The notes beneath the pieces were generated by a model that made no database searches, was not told the DNA's origin, and saw only the letters and a program-made list of their open reading frames with translations. A stretch of DNA of 64,000 nucleotides from Xenopus tropicalis (Eukaryota; Chordata; Amphibia; Anura; Pipidae): assembly GCF_000004195.4 (NCBI RefSeq), contig NC_030677.2, positions 176,688,019 through 176,752,018 on the forward strand. Direction: 5' to 3'. A program made the position numbers and the translations under genes. Positions 35,301-50,300 of the stretch are shown here, piece by piece. The first letter of the stretch is position 1, and each line of letters starts with the position of its first letter.

Positions 35301-38300
35301 TTATATACACTGTATGCAGCACATTTACTGGCCTACCCTCTGTACAAAAAGCATATGGACTAACAGGCATTGACCATTTGTTATAGTGCACTAACACATA
35401 CAGATAAAGCTGGGTGCTGCTGGGTGTATGCAACATATCCCATGCCAGACTGTCCCACAGTCCTAGAAAATACTGTACATAGACACACACATACACATCT
35501 TAAACGATACACAATAAAGTATACAATACAAAACAATGAATAATGCAAGAATTAAACAACAAAGCAGCTGTGTAAAAATAAACAGGGGCTATTGTAGGAT
35601 GAAATGGCTTTCATTAATCATGCACCAACACTATAATACCCGTTCTCTGTAAACTCCTATGAACTCCATACTAAACCTCATGCATTAATTACAAACACAA
35701 TAGTCTGTAGAATTCAAACAGCCAGATATGAATCTTGATAAAAACCATTTAGATAATAGGAGGAGAAGTCTAGATTCTATTATTTCAGTCCAGGTTAAAT
35801 GGTATTATGAAGAGCAGAGTAATGGCAAACCTAATAATTAGGATATATTCTACAGACACAGAAGTCTTACGTTTAGCATTTGCCATACTCAGCAGATCAT
35901 CAAGCCTGGACCAGACAATGTAATACAGGTCTGAAAAGTCAGTGGCATAATATTGGGGTTACCCTGCTTAAAGGGGTTGTTCAACTTTAAATTAACTTTT
36001 AGTATGATGTAAACAGTGACATTCTAAGACAATTTGCAAATGGTCTTCATTTTTTTTTATTTATTGTGGTTTTTGCATTATTAACTTTTTCATTAGCAAC
36101 TCTCCACTTTGGAATTTCAGCAGTTATCTGGTTTCTAGGATCCACATTAAAATTAAAAAAATCCACTGGAGAGCCAAATGCGTTATGTGTTGTTTATTGG
36201 ACACATATACCTTGGACATTCTACACCAATAAACAACACAGAACACATTTGGCTCTCCAGTGGATTTTATTTTTACATGGTACTTATTGAAGTTGACCTG
36301 GCAAAACCTACACCACTGTTTGATTGAGCCCCATCACTGAGTTACACAAGTTAGTATTTTTCTTTTGTCATAGGATCCACATTACCCTAGCAACCAAGCA
36401 GTGGTTTAAACGAGAGACTTGAATATAAATAGGAAATGGCCTGAACAGAAAGATAAGTAATAACAAATGACAAAAACAATAACATTTTAGTTTATGGGCT
36501 GCTGAGGTCAGTGATTCCTATTAGAAAGCTTGAAGGAGTCAGAAGACGACAAATAATTCAAAACTATTAACTATAAAAAAAGACTAATTGAAAAGTTGCT
36601 AAGAATTGGACATTCTACAACATATTAAAAGTTAAACTGAAGGTTAACTACCCCTTTAATAGGAATTAAGTCCTCTAGAAAATCTATAGTTAATAAGGTG
36701 GCAACTTCTTTGCTAACCACTTCTTCTAATCAATTCTTGGCAAATAGGTTGCTTCCTACTATTACCCTGGCCAGCTCCATGTCAGTTACGTATGGGGTAG
36801 ATCCTCTTCTTAGATCCCAGACAGAGGGCCCTCCCCTATCACAACCTTAAAGCCTTCCCCCTTATACAGGTGTATTTTTGGTCTTTTATCTTTTGATCCT
36901 ATTTTAAAGGATACATCTCAGGGCTTTGCCGAGAAGAAAGCCTTTAGGGGGAGTTAGGTTTAAAGATCTTCTTTAAAAAGAGCCACTGACTTGTGTAGGT
37001 AAGATATATACCTTGTTGTGAGTGTTGAATCTTGTTCCTTATGTGGTTACAAGGTTGCAGTGAGTAAGTAGGTATCTATTTCATGTGGCTACTGTTTAGG
37101 CTGCAGGTCTGTATTCCAGACACAAATTGTTTTGAGGAATTGTATCCAATCCAGGTGCTCTCAGTTGCCTGCTGACTCCTATCAAGCCCCAGCATAGCTA
37201 ATTAGCCACTTACCTGCACTGCTGGCCACACCCTGCTATGGGGTTTGCTTTACAGGCTTCTGGCCTGTGTTACCTATCACCCAGAGGCAGGAACTGAACT
37301 TGGTGCAAGCAGTCCTATACCAGGTCTGTTTTTCAAACAGCAACAGAATATATTTTCTGCTAGTGCTGAGTATATGGATTTGATTCCTTCTCTTGATTGG
37401 CTGTATGGAGATTAGATGAGTTCAAATATATTCAGGTATTCTATTACACATTGGTGCTGATGTTACATTCTGAGTTGATTTCTTTATTTTATGCTTTTTA
37501 TATTGCTTTATTAGTCTTATTTGTTAATACTGGGTGTATCATACTAGTTTCACCATACTGGTTATTAAGAGCTGTCATTCTGTGTAATGCTGAAATCTTG
37601 CAAAACGGTCATTCAGTAACAGAATACTGTACATTGCTTAACAGGCCCTTTACAAATAGGAGAACTTATTAGTTGTATACTGTGTATATCACTATAGGCC
37701 CTTTTACATTTAAGGCCACTCAGTAAGTGGGTACTGTATCATGTATAACACTACAGGCCCTTCTAATCAGGGCCACTCAGTAATTGTTTACTTTATATAG
37801 CACTACAGGCTATTTGCATTTATGGCCACTCAGTAATTGTACACCATGTGTATCACTATATAAGCCTTTCCTCAAAGGGCCACAGCAATTTTGAACTGTA
37901 CATTTTACTACAAGCCCTCTGTATTTAAGGTCACTCGGTTATCATGTACTGTGTAAATTACAAACCGCTCTAGATTAGAGCCATCTAGTTGAAAATACTG
38001 GGTATAACAACAGCAGTCTCAATGTACATGTATTGAGTTGTCAGTGTAGAAACTCAGCATCTAAAATGTTCTAGATACTATCTGTGTACTACTGCATATA
38101 AGCAATACCAGCCCTTAGGTTGTAGGCCATTTAATATGCTAATACTGGATTTTAAGTGTTAGCCTTCTATTTATAGGGCTATTAAGTTATGTGTATTTCT
38201 ATTTTATTTACAGTTAGGGCCATTTCTTTTACTAGCTGTGCATGCTTTAGGCCAAGCCTTCTGTCTATACAGCCATTTATTATAATGTCCTACTGCAATG

Positions 38301-41300
38301 GCCCATTTAGCTTTTAGGCTAGTCAGTATAAACATGCAAAAGGGTCCTGGGCAGGACTGTAGAGTCTTACTGAAGTGTTCTATATCATTTTTTTATTCTA
38401 GGCTGCTGCTTATTTTGGTGATACTTGGTTATAACTGGTAGGAAGTGACAGTGGAAAACTTCTGTGAGATACTGCTGTTTCATATTAAAACTGGATGTAT
38501 GGCATCAGCTGATATTTTATTATGTCCATTCAGTTTTATCTATACTCAGATACGATTAATTCAGTTCAGCTTTTAGTTCTGTGTTGTCCTGATCTAGAAG
38601 AGTACCATCATACTTAAAGTTAGTGTATAAGGTAGGGTGTATTGCGGAAGTTGGTCAGTCGTATGGTACTGCAGATCAGTATTTTGCTATTATCAGTATT
38701 TCACGACCATTATGTCTTTGGTTTATAGCTATTTGGATTATTTATACTGTGATAGTCCAGTATATTCATAAGGGGAATATTCTGCAATTGACTGTAAGTA
38801 AGATATTGCAGGCTGCAATTCACTTCACTGATGTGATCTGAATGTGTTTCTACAACCAATCATTGATATGAAGCTCCTTAACTACTCAGGTTATTAGTTT
38901 CAGCAGTTCTGCACAATGGATATACTCCCTGTTACACATACTGTGTGTAGATGACTGCAGTTAAACGCTCATCACTAGGTTATTCCAATGGCATATAAAT
39001 GCAGGACATATCACTACTGTCCATAATGAACTCTTAATTGTTTATAAGTGGTATCGGAAAATTCATACTGCCATTTTTCAGTTTTATGTTTTACAAATAT
39101 CTTTTAATGATTTACATATGGGCAGGCTATTGTTACTGTGACTTTGTGGTTCTCAGTTTTTTAATACCAGTAAGATAGCACTGCTGTATTTTACAGTCTG
39201 ATAAGCTGGTATTACTTGGATTGCTGAGATGCAGATTTGTATAATATATGTTCATAACATAGGGTTGAACATGTATTAACACAGTCCTCATACTACTGTA
39301 CAAAGAATCTAGGTTACAGTGGACATTACATTAGTGATTCAACTTCCCTGAGATAGCCGGTGTTTTACTTGATTTTGAGAGCTCTTACCAGTATCTCTTT
39401 TGAAGGTGTAATGATATATATACTATAATGATATATATACTATAATGATATATACAATTCCTGTATATCATGGGTATATTATTATTATTATTATAGTAAA
39501 AATTAATAATGGTTGCCCTCCAGTTTGTTTTTTTCTTGTGTGTAGATTGCATGTTGGATTTAACCTCTGTTTTATTTCATCTGGCATCTTCAAGCTGTTT
39601 CCAACAGTTTATATAGGTTAAATTAGTTGCATAAGCTGGGTTAGAATGAGAGAAGAATCTCTCTGCTCTGGGCTTGGTACAATGTTCTGTAAGTTGTCTC
39701 AGCTGTTTTAAGTTTTCAAAGATCTTTTTGATAATATTTGCTTATATTCCCCTCCCTATATGTTAAGCTTCAGTACATCACATGTGTAGCTGACATGGAG
39801 GGAGATGACCAGGCCCGGATTTGTGGCGAGGCCACAAAGGCCCGGGCCTAGGGCGGCAAACATTTAGGGGCGGCATGCCGCCCCGCCGCACCGAAGTTCT
39901 GCTCCCATACGGAGCAGCGGGGACCTCTCCCCGCTGCTCCGTATGTGTTCATATCGGCGCCCGCAAAAATGGGCGAGTTGCGCATGCGCGGGGGGGGCGG
40001 CTGCGTTGGGTGGCCTCCGGGCACTCGGATTTTAAATCCGGCGCTGGATATGACCAGGGTAAAATGGAAATTACATCATGCTTACCGTGATTTTCTATTT
40101 CTGGCCATCTTCCATGTCAGCAAGTTTTTTCTGTTCTCTATGATAAAGGAACCTGGCTGCTTGGACACCTGTTTAAGGGAGTGGGAAGGTTTTTAAAAGC
40201 GGAGGGTCTTCTGTCTGGGGTCGATGGGGAGCAGCTAACCCTCAAGTAGCCAACATGGAAGAGGGCCAGGAAAGCAAAAACACGATAACTATGATTTAAT
40301 TTTTTTTTTATTCCTCATTTTTACCTTGAGATCTGAGTTGTGCATGAATGAGTGAAGAGCTATCATAACTCATGTTCTTTACCAAGAATCCCCCTATAGC
40401 CTCTGAGCCAGGTTAAGTAGAAGAAGATGGAAGGCAGGATAACTCCAACACTTGCTTTCAAATTGCAAACTAAAATATATACAGAAGAGGCCAACAGAAA
40501 ATAGGGCATCAAACTTTATGGTAAGTTAGCAAAAGTTGAGATGCATACTGTTACCTTTACTTTATCCACTGGAGGCTTCTTGTCACTCGGTTCTTCCTTT
40601 CGAACACCTAAGGTACCAGACAGGCTATCGAGTGGATCAGCTGGAGGTGCTGGTGCTTTCTAAAACATTGCAAAACATAAACCCTTTTAGAATGACAAAC
40701 AATTTCACACACGTTATTCCTCACATACACCTTCTGTAGTCCGCTCATTTCTTTCCATAAATAAGTAAAGCATTTGGAATACATTTTCAGTAAAATACTA
40801 AGTTTTTTTTGTTTCTTTATTACAGTCGCTTCAACTACAGCTCTTTGTTACTTCCTTGTCTATTGTGAAGCTCCGCCCCTTTTCCGAGCGCTCCTCTTTC
40901 TATGATGACCTTGAAAAGGTGCCTACTGTGCATGCCTGATTGGTTTTAATCAGAGCAGAAGCAGCGTGCATGACCAGTAGGTACATCTTTGAGGTCTTCA
41001 TGGTCAGAGAGAGGAGTGCTCAGAAAGCAAAAGGGGTTGGAGCCTCACACTAGACAAGGAAGAAACACAAATCTGTAGTTGAACAGGCTGTAATAGAGAA
41101 ATTAAATAAATCTGCATCCATGGAGACAGGTATGTTATTCTGGGGACTCTTCACATGTGTCAAACACAAGGCCCGTGGGCCGAATACGGTCCTTCTGGCT
41201 GTTTAATTTGACCCCTGGTGACTGTGCCTGACTGCAGCACCAATCACCTGACTGCACTGTGACTGTGCCTGACCGTACAGTATCTTTATAAAAAAAAATT

Positions 41301-44300
41301 GGCGGCAACTTAGCCTGTGTTTTAGATTTCGCCCCCCTTATGTGACGGAGTTTGACACCCTTGGTTTAGAGCAATTTTAGGGAATTTTAAGATAAAAGGC
41401 TTAATATTTCTTAAAGAGCTATATTTTACCAAAAATTTTATGAAAATAGCTGTCACTTACAGAAGGAGTGGGTGCAGCTTTAACAGTAGCAGAGGAGGCA
41501 GCAACTACTTCTTTTTCTGCCTTTTTCTCTTGCGAGGAAACCTTTTTTTAAAAAAAACAAAAAAAAAAAAAACTTATTCCTGCACATGTAATGACATTTA
41601 CTCTTATACTTCTGACATAATTATGTTATGCAATTACTTAAACATGGAACATTTTACAACGTACTTTAGGTTCGACAGGATGAGCCTGTTGTGTTGCAGG
41701 AGATTCAGAACAATCAAAGTCCATAGAAAACTTATCAATCAGCTGATCATCGGTCAGAGGCTGAAATTCAAAATGAAGCAGTTGAAAGAAAACCTTGATC
41801 TAAAACACAAGAAATAACCCTGCAGGATTAGTCACTGCGACTGAAGCAGTACACTATGGCAGGAAAGTCGCTGCTTTTGGTCACCGAGACCAACTTATTA
41901 AAAGTCACGGCGACTAATCATCACCCTACGTGTCTTCGCCCTTAGGTTCATCAGTTAATCAAATGCAGCCTAGACTGACTGCAGTCTTAAACCTCCATAA
42001 AAATAAGCATTATTAAACACAATATGCAAAGCTTACCTTTTCCTCTGGCGGTGGTGGGGGTGCATCTTTTCCATCTACTTTCCCCTAAAAAAAAAAAAAA
42101 AAAAGTGGTGCTTTAAGGGGATTCTAGAAATTTTTTTTTTTTTTTTTTTTTTACATCAGTTAATAGTGCTCCTCCAGCAGAATCCTGCATTGAAAAAGCA
42201 AACAGATTTTTTTTTTTTTAATATTTTTGGGGCTAGACATACTCTTATTATGAATATGAGCCATGTGACTTACACTCCGATAAACTTCAGTCACTCTTTG
42301 GCTACTGCCACACAGAGCAGTTTCACTACATCAGCCTGGGTACAGACATACACAGTGGCTTTCGGCAACAAATTGCATACTTGTGTGCATTCCATGTGTT
42401 TCCATGCCAATATACGCTATGTGTGTCTGCACCCAGGCTGATGCTGTGCAGACACTTTTATTGTAAAAAGTGCTCCCATGCCCCACCTAGTGGTAAATAT
42501 GAGTAACTCTCAACAGAAAAACACAAGGCCTGCCATGACTCCCTTACTGATACTTACATCTAGTAAGTGCCTGTATGCTGGAGGGATGCTGCTGTCTCTT
42601 ATCCCAAGTCCCTCTCTGTATACCGCTGTCTCTGTTTCCTATTATCAGAAATACAGGTATGAGAAAATGCAAATATTCTGCTTAAATGTAACATGAAAGC
42701 ACATAAATACTGATGATAAAATGCATTTTTTTAAATCTACAATTCTACTTATATAGTGAAGATTATATTGTAACTATGTGAAGCTCAAATAAAATTACAA
42801 AGCACTGTAGGTAATTAGAAAAATAATTAAGTGCTAAGCTAGACTACCCATCTTCCATATTTGTAAAGCAGCATATCCTTCACATGCAATATTTGATCAA
42901 ATATTGAGCCCTTTGAAAGGATTTTAAGGCCTTTAGTCCTTCATCCTTTTTATGTCAAAATAAAGATTCCCAGTTGGTATCAAAAGGTCTCCCCCTTGTT
43001 GGAGCCCATGTAAGGTTAAAACTATAGTGCCTTGACTCCATTACCCTTCTTTACTATCAGGGATAGGTTCTTATTGCCATCCTTGCATTGGCTTATATGC
43101 TTCAACTTGCAAAAGGCTCTCAATTAAAATTTCCACCACCCTATAAATCTAGAGCTCTACTTTACAAACCCAATTACCGAAATGCAAGGGTAGAATATCT
43201 AATTTTACAAAATGATTCAAAAAGATTCCTTCAGAGGCAGATGGTTCTCAGAGACTGATCTGACAGGTAGGGCTCTGGCTCTGAAGTCCCTCCACACTAT
43301 AGTTGAACTACAGGTGGCCTTGTGTATTGTGTTTTGTACCTCAGTAAATCTACCTGAACAAAAAAAATCCAAGGCAGATACAAACCACTTGGACTTTTAC
43401 ATAAAGGAAGAAAAATAGAAAAGGCAGTTGGGCAACCTTAGTAAATCATTATTCTATTAATAACCAAGGCAATCATCAACCCAATAAAGAAAAGAAATCC
43501 TTACCGTCACCTCTGGCCCAGTGTACACAGGTGATTCAGGGGCTGTTGGATCAGGACCTTCCAGTGTTCCCAATAATTCATCTAATGCACTGTCCATACC
43601 ACCCTACATCAAACAAAAAGAACTAAGTTAGGGTGATAAACTATCCCAAACCAACACAATTTGTATTGGCAAAAAAATTATCACATCACCACCACAGTAA
43701 CTGGCAAAACAATTATATAGTGCTATGTCCTATAACCCAAAACATCCTAGTGCCAATTAAAACCTACGTTAAAACCTAGGTTAGTCCTACTAGGACACAA
43801 ATAGCCATTTTTTTTACCCATTCCAGAGTAACAGTGGGTGTCCTCTAAGCAGCAATTTTTTTTCTCAGGGCACTTGTGAGTCAACTGAATAACTTTTTGA
43901 AGGGCAGAGTAATTGATGGCATTAGCAGCCAATTCTATTGGCTTTCATATAGGTAAGATGTGGCTATAGACACAATCCAACCACAGAACCCTGTAAGAGA
44001 TACAAGCACCTTTGGAAGTCAATTTAAGCACTTTGCAATTAGCTTGTGTAAGTAAATGAGCTCTACTCTGCATCTTTCAAAATCTGTGTATAAAGCAGTT
44101 GGTATATGCCAAAGGCAATCAGTATTTCAGACATTAGGAAAAACAGGGCTTAATTTAATTGCATTTTCTATGGGACAGTAGAAGTTATCATTCGTGGTAT
44201 TTACAGAATTGTTGGCTATAAACATCAGAGGCTATATTAGTTACGTACGGAGGGCGCTGCTGCTTTTACAGTGGATGCAGATGATGCCGCAATTTCAGGT

Positions 44301-47300
44301 TTCGTTTTGTTACCTTGAGGAGTTTCCTTCAAAATTCCAACAGACAGAAAATCATATTAGTCTTTGACATACTTTATTGCATAAATGTAGCATTTGTGTG
44401 GTTAACTCCATACATACTTTTATATAAACTTAAAATAGTTTTTAATAAAATTAAAATGAAATGTAAACACAAATCCAAAATTATAATATTCAAGCTTTAC
44501 ATAAAAAAATGCTTTCTCAATTAATCCAAACAGCCATGGAAATGTGTGTTAAAAAGAATAATTTCCTATGGCAGGTTGCTCCAGTGTCTAGTACCTTATA
44601 TTAGGTGATTTGATTGTTTGATTTACAATACACGTGCCCTGAGTTCAGTCTCTTCATATAAATATTCAATGACTGGGCCAAACACTATCTGCAGTTACTG
44701 TTAACCTTTGAGTTAACTTTTACTATGCTGTAGAGAGTAATATTCTGACAACATTTGCAATTGGTATCCATTTCTTTGTGTGTGAGTGTTTGACTATTTG
44801 TTTTTGTTCAACAACCCTATCAACCAATTAACTGCTAAAATTCCAAACTACCTTTCAAACCAGGAAGTGGTTTGAATGAAAGAGTGATATGTTTATAGGA
44901 GAAAAGCTAAATAGAACATTAAGTAATAAAATAAAAAAAAATAATAAAATTGTATCCTCACATAGCAATAGTTTTTTGGCAGCAGGGGTCAAAGAACCCC
45001 ATTTGAAAGTTGTGAAGAATAAGACATATAATTCAAAAACTAGAAAAGATAAAGACCAATGGAACTGGCAATTCGACAGCATACGTGTAGTTAACTTAAA
45101 GGTGAACTGCCGATTTAAGGCATCTACTCTAATCAAGACTTACAGATGATGAAAGTTGGCTCACTGACTTTGAGCAATAGCACTCGTGGAGATCTTCAGT
45201 GTTCCTCTATGATGAAGTACAAGCAGTGGCACTTGTTAGGTTATGATTAAGAAAAAATGCCCACTAGAAACATACTGTATGGACTTACTTTGGGTTTAAT
45301 GGCTGGCGTGGTCTGAACAGTAGGTGAACATGAAAGCTCAAAGTCTTTGGAAAACACATCTACAAGCTCTGTGTCGGTCATAGACTGCAAGTAGAATACA
45401 TTATACACACAATAAGTTATCATGTAAGCTGTTGTTTTTTTGCCCCAATCCACAACCTCAAGCCCCTATAATACATTGTTCTGTTACCAGTTAGTTCTGA
45501 GACCTGACGAAGGGGCACGCCCATGAAAGTTGTGGTTACTTATGCAACTCAATAAACATGAGGGGCTCATCCCCCACTTGCATCACCTTGTGTGCTGCTA
45601 CCTATATTTTCTTCTGTGACCAGTTGCATAACTCTGCATCCAGTTATGCCATATTGCAAAATATATTGCACCCATTTACACATTCATACAGAGTAATGTG
45701 GTAGGAGAGTATTCATTGAGAGCACAAGGACAGACATGCAGAGTAGTTGCAAAGGTAGGTTCATGACCATGATCATTTGACAAACCACCATTACAAGGTA
45801 TATAGTTAAACTGCGTCATACATAAATAAAACACAGGCATGTGTATATTTGAGCTTTTCCTACCGGTTCTGGTTCAGGTGCTGAAGGCCACACATCTTTC
45901 CCATGATCCTTTCCCTGAAAAGAAGATAGTTCAGTGACTTATTGCATTTGATTACTATTATCATTTGCCATAACAGGCCTTTTGAAACAAAAACAGTATG
46001 GTTAGAGGAGATGTGGCTTCAGTCTCTCAAAAAGTACTGAAGGCCCAGCAACAAACCCAATGTATTCAGTGCTTTCAAAGGGCAACACTTTGCCACATTT
46101 ATTTTATGCATCTGACAAGCAGGTTACCGTCTTACTCATTTAAAATTTACATTTTGCAGAATTCTGCATCTTTTATACCTTTGACAGATTCATTCAGTAT
46201 ACATTAAAATTGACAAATGCAAAAAATCAACTTGTGTTAAAAAAAAAAATTTGATATGTTTGGAGTTTATTTCAATAGACGGACATGCAAGGGCCTTAAA
46301 TGTGCTTTCAAAGCCTCATCAGCACACTGCGTATTGGTGCAATTATGATCTGATTCAGGTGGAGTGGAAGGAGCTACAGTTCTGTACAGCTTTAATTGCA
46401 CTGACAGATTTTTATAGCATTTTGTGCAAGTGAGAGCAGTTGATAAACAAAATCAGTTTGAAACTGAGTGAGCTGTTTGCCACAGAAAAACAATCTTGCA
46501 GAACAGACAATTGTAACAAATATAAGTAAAGGACAGGAAAAGGTTCACAAGTATTTTTATAGTTTTATAGAAAACTATGTGCTAATATTTACTTGTCATT
46601 CATTCAGTTCATTTAAGTACTCTCCTATATTATTTTTAAAAGGTATAAAACGACATATTTATAAGGTATACATACATCTAATAATTTTCTGTATTCTGGA
46701 GGGATCGTACTATCTCTTTTTCCAGTTTCTTCTAAGTATGTTGCTGTAATGTTCTCCTGTAGAGAAAACAAAAACTCTTTAGAGAAACACATACAGTACA
46801 TAGGGCAATCACAACAGCTTTTAAACCAATCACATTATTGTTGTTTTCTATGAATTTCCCTGCGCTTCTTAGTTAGATAAACTGTTACCCATGGCAAATT
46901 ATAAGCATTCTATCCCACTAGTGACAGCAACTGAAAGTGCAAATCTCTAGGGAACTGCAAGGCCCATGAGCTTTCAGGGATAACCTTGCTGCCAGTAGAA
47001 GCAGAACATCTGGCACATTTAAATTGTCTGAGTGAGCCTTAAGCCCTGCTGAATCTGTGCTCACACTGTATCATTTCATTTATTAAAAGACACACAGAAA
47101 TGGAGATTTAAACTTGTGTTTAACTTGATTTAAAGCTATGTATGTCTTTAATGGTATCGCTATACTTTTATACAGTATATTAATCTCCACACACACCACA
47201 AAAATATTTTTTTTTTGACATAATAAAAGAAATAAATGACTTATAGGCATTTGCCGGAGTATACAGGTGTGTTTCTCCCAATACAAGGTATACTGTTTGG

Positions 47301-50300
47301 CTTAAAAGCGCCCAGGGAAGTGAATGCACCCTTAAAATGTGTAAGTGGTATGCTGAAGAATTTGTTTTCTTTGGACAAAATAAACTTACGCATAGATGTA
47401 ACCACAACAGTGTTTGCTTTATAATACATTTCTCTGACCTCTGTTTTTCTTCATAACTTCCTACAGCCACTGACTAATGCTAGAGAAAGGTTGTTCAGAT
47501 GCGACAATATGTGTTACTTGCCTTATATTTACTGCATGCTAACAAGATACCTATTAGATTGGATCATGGTTTCTTCACCAAAAACAGACCTTCACTAAGC
47601 CTGAAGAGACACAGAGCTCCTAGTAGCAGCTAGTATTGTCTGTGGCCAGGTATGACAAGTAGCTGCTACTAAGTAGCTCCATGTGACTTCACTCTAAGGG
47701 TAATGTCCCATGGAGCAGTTCAGTCACCTGCAACAGATCTCTGCTATCACAGGCGACTAGCTGCTCCGAAATGGCTTTCTACCGGCAGCAATAGGGGTTC
47801 TTACCCTAACACAACACACAGCCGGATGATTTCATAACCTTTATTTCTCCATTCTATTCTAGAAATGATAATTGTTTTTTTGGTGGCATATGTTACTGTC
47901 CCCATTACAATATTTCCTGCCCACCCCTGATTTTTACCATTTTGGTGGCTGAACCACTGCACATCTTACTGCCTTACTTACTGCTTATTTGACTGGAAGT
48001 GATTGTGATTATATTGTGCTGTAGAATATATTGGTATTTTTTTTTTTTTATAAGCAAACAATGTACAATTACTGAAACACACCACTCATAATGTTGTGGG
48101 TGTAAATGATGATGAAAGTGTTTACAGTAATTCTTAATTAAAGTAGAAACAATAATAGAAATAGAATAGGAAACAGCAGGTGACATCTTACAGTAACTTC
48201 TGGACCCTGAAATACTGGAGACCCTGGAACATTTTCTGGGGGTCCTTCAAGTGTTCCCAACAACTCGTCTATTGCTTCTGATGGTATGGACTAGAGAATA
48301 AAAATGAAAACTCTAATTAAAGCATTGGCCAAAAACCCTTTGCATACTGTACAAAATACATAAAGTTCTGAAGTCCCACTGGCAACTGCAGAAACTCACT
48401 ATGGGAACCACATCATGGTAAATAAAGTCCTTGAACAGAATATGTACTGGCCATAAGTCACAGCACACAGGGTCTCATCAGCTGAAAATATGTATAACAA
48501 GCAAAATTGATTGTCACTGACATATTTTGTCCAAGGTTATGCTTCATTACCTGTTATGCCTAGTTTTTCAGCAGCTTAAAAATGTAAGACCAAGCAAAAC
48601 TTATGTTGTATGCTAAATGGCTGATAACAAAATTGCTTATACTTTAACATTAGGGCATGTGTATAAATGGTGCATGTGGTGCAAAAGTCAAACGGCAAGT
48701 GCATATGAAATAGTATTCAGAAAGTAATTTAGTCAAGACAAAACAGCCAAAAAAATAGGCATAGCACCTCAGTTCAATAAATGAGATTACCTCAGTGCTT
48801 TGTTTGGAAGCTTCGGCAGCTGTGGCTTTTGCTGTGGCTTTTACCTCTTTTTTCTGTAAAAGAAGGATGCATAAATGTTAAAAACTAGCAGTAATGACAA
48901 CTAAAAGCATACTTTAGGGGTCATTTACTAACACAAATGTACAAAATTGTACAAAATTAAGCAAAAACACACCAGACAAATGAATGAGATTACCTGAGTG
49001 CTTGGTTTGGATGTGTCTGCTGCTGCTGCCAGTTTTTCCTCTTTTTTCTGGGAAAGGAGAAAGATTTAAAATTGTATCCAATCAGTAATGGTAACAAAAA
49101 GCAGACTTAGGGGCTTATTTACTGGAACAAATGCACAGTATTAGAAAAAACACTCCTCAGACATATGGATGAGATTACCTGAGTGCTTGGTTTAGACACT
49201 TCTGCTATTTTTGCTTTTTCCTCTTTTTTCTGGAAAAATGATACAATTAGACTTAAGGGCTTATTTACTAACACAAAATATCAGTAAATGCACGAAAGTA
49301 TGAAGCATCTATCCCAAAGTGCATAGCAAATGCTTTAAATGTTTAATTATCCAAAACAGATGTAAGACACTTTTTCATTTTCTTATGTACTGAAAATGCA
49401 AAAATATTAAAAAAGGGATTTTTTTTTTTTTATCCAGAAAACCCCAGGTCCCAAACATTCTGGACAGTAGATCCTATACCTATTCAAGTTTTGAGGATGT
49501 GGGTGGGTCCTGGGAGTTTTGCCCCAGGGCCCATAGGGATATAATTACGGGCAAGTCCATGCCCAAGTCCATGAAAGAGATTACCTGAGTGCTTGGTTTG
49601 GAAGTTTCTGCTGCTGCGACTTTTACTTCTTTTTTCTGTAAAAGGAACACAACATACAAATTGTCATGGTGACACTTAGGGGCAGATATATCAAAATGTA
49701 CTTTTAGAGCTCAATACATAAAAACTCACCAACTTTCTGTTTATTCCTATGGAATTTTTAGTAGCATAATTTATCAAAAGGTGAGTTCTAACTTTCACCC
49801 ATTGATAAATAATAGTTTTTTGTGTGCAGTTTCTGAATTAAAGGGGACCTGTCACCCTAAGCAATAATCCTAAATACATTTCCATCATGTTAGTTGAGCA
49901 AAATTAAACCTCACAAACTATATAAATCTTGTTTCCTTCAGCTTTGGAATTGCTCAATCACAGCAAGCAGGTAGGCGCCATTTTTGTGGACATTGTTAGT
50001 GTCCCATGCCCATGCACTGGCTACACAATTGGATGGAGAGTAGGGAGGGGAAAAGTGAGAAATGCAGTGACATCAAGAAAGTGCTCAATGGAAAGTGGTT
50101 AGTTATTGTGGCATAGAGGTGGGACAGGCAATATATGATTGACAGCTGAGATTTTTAAAAGCCTTTTATAATGGGTATGGATGTGTTAATAAAAAAGTAA
50201 TTTGGGTTTCCTATTTAAATTTTAAAAGGACTTCTATCATACAACTTTTTTGTCTGGGTGATAGGTCCCCTTTAAAAATTAATCAAGGTACTTTTTATTA

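Noticed and set aside
48791..49635. CRISPR-like array (short repeats with spacers)
   Set aside because: The repeats are coding exons with splice sites in a vertebrate gene.
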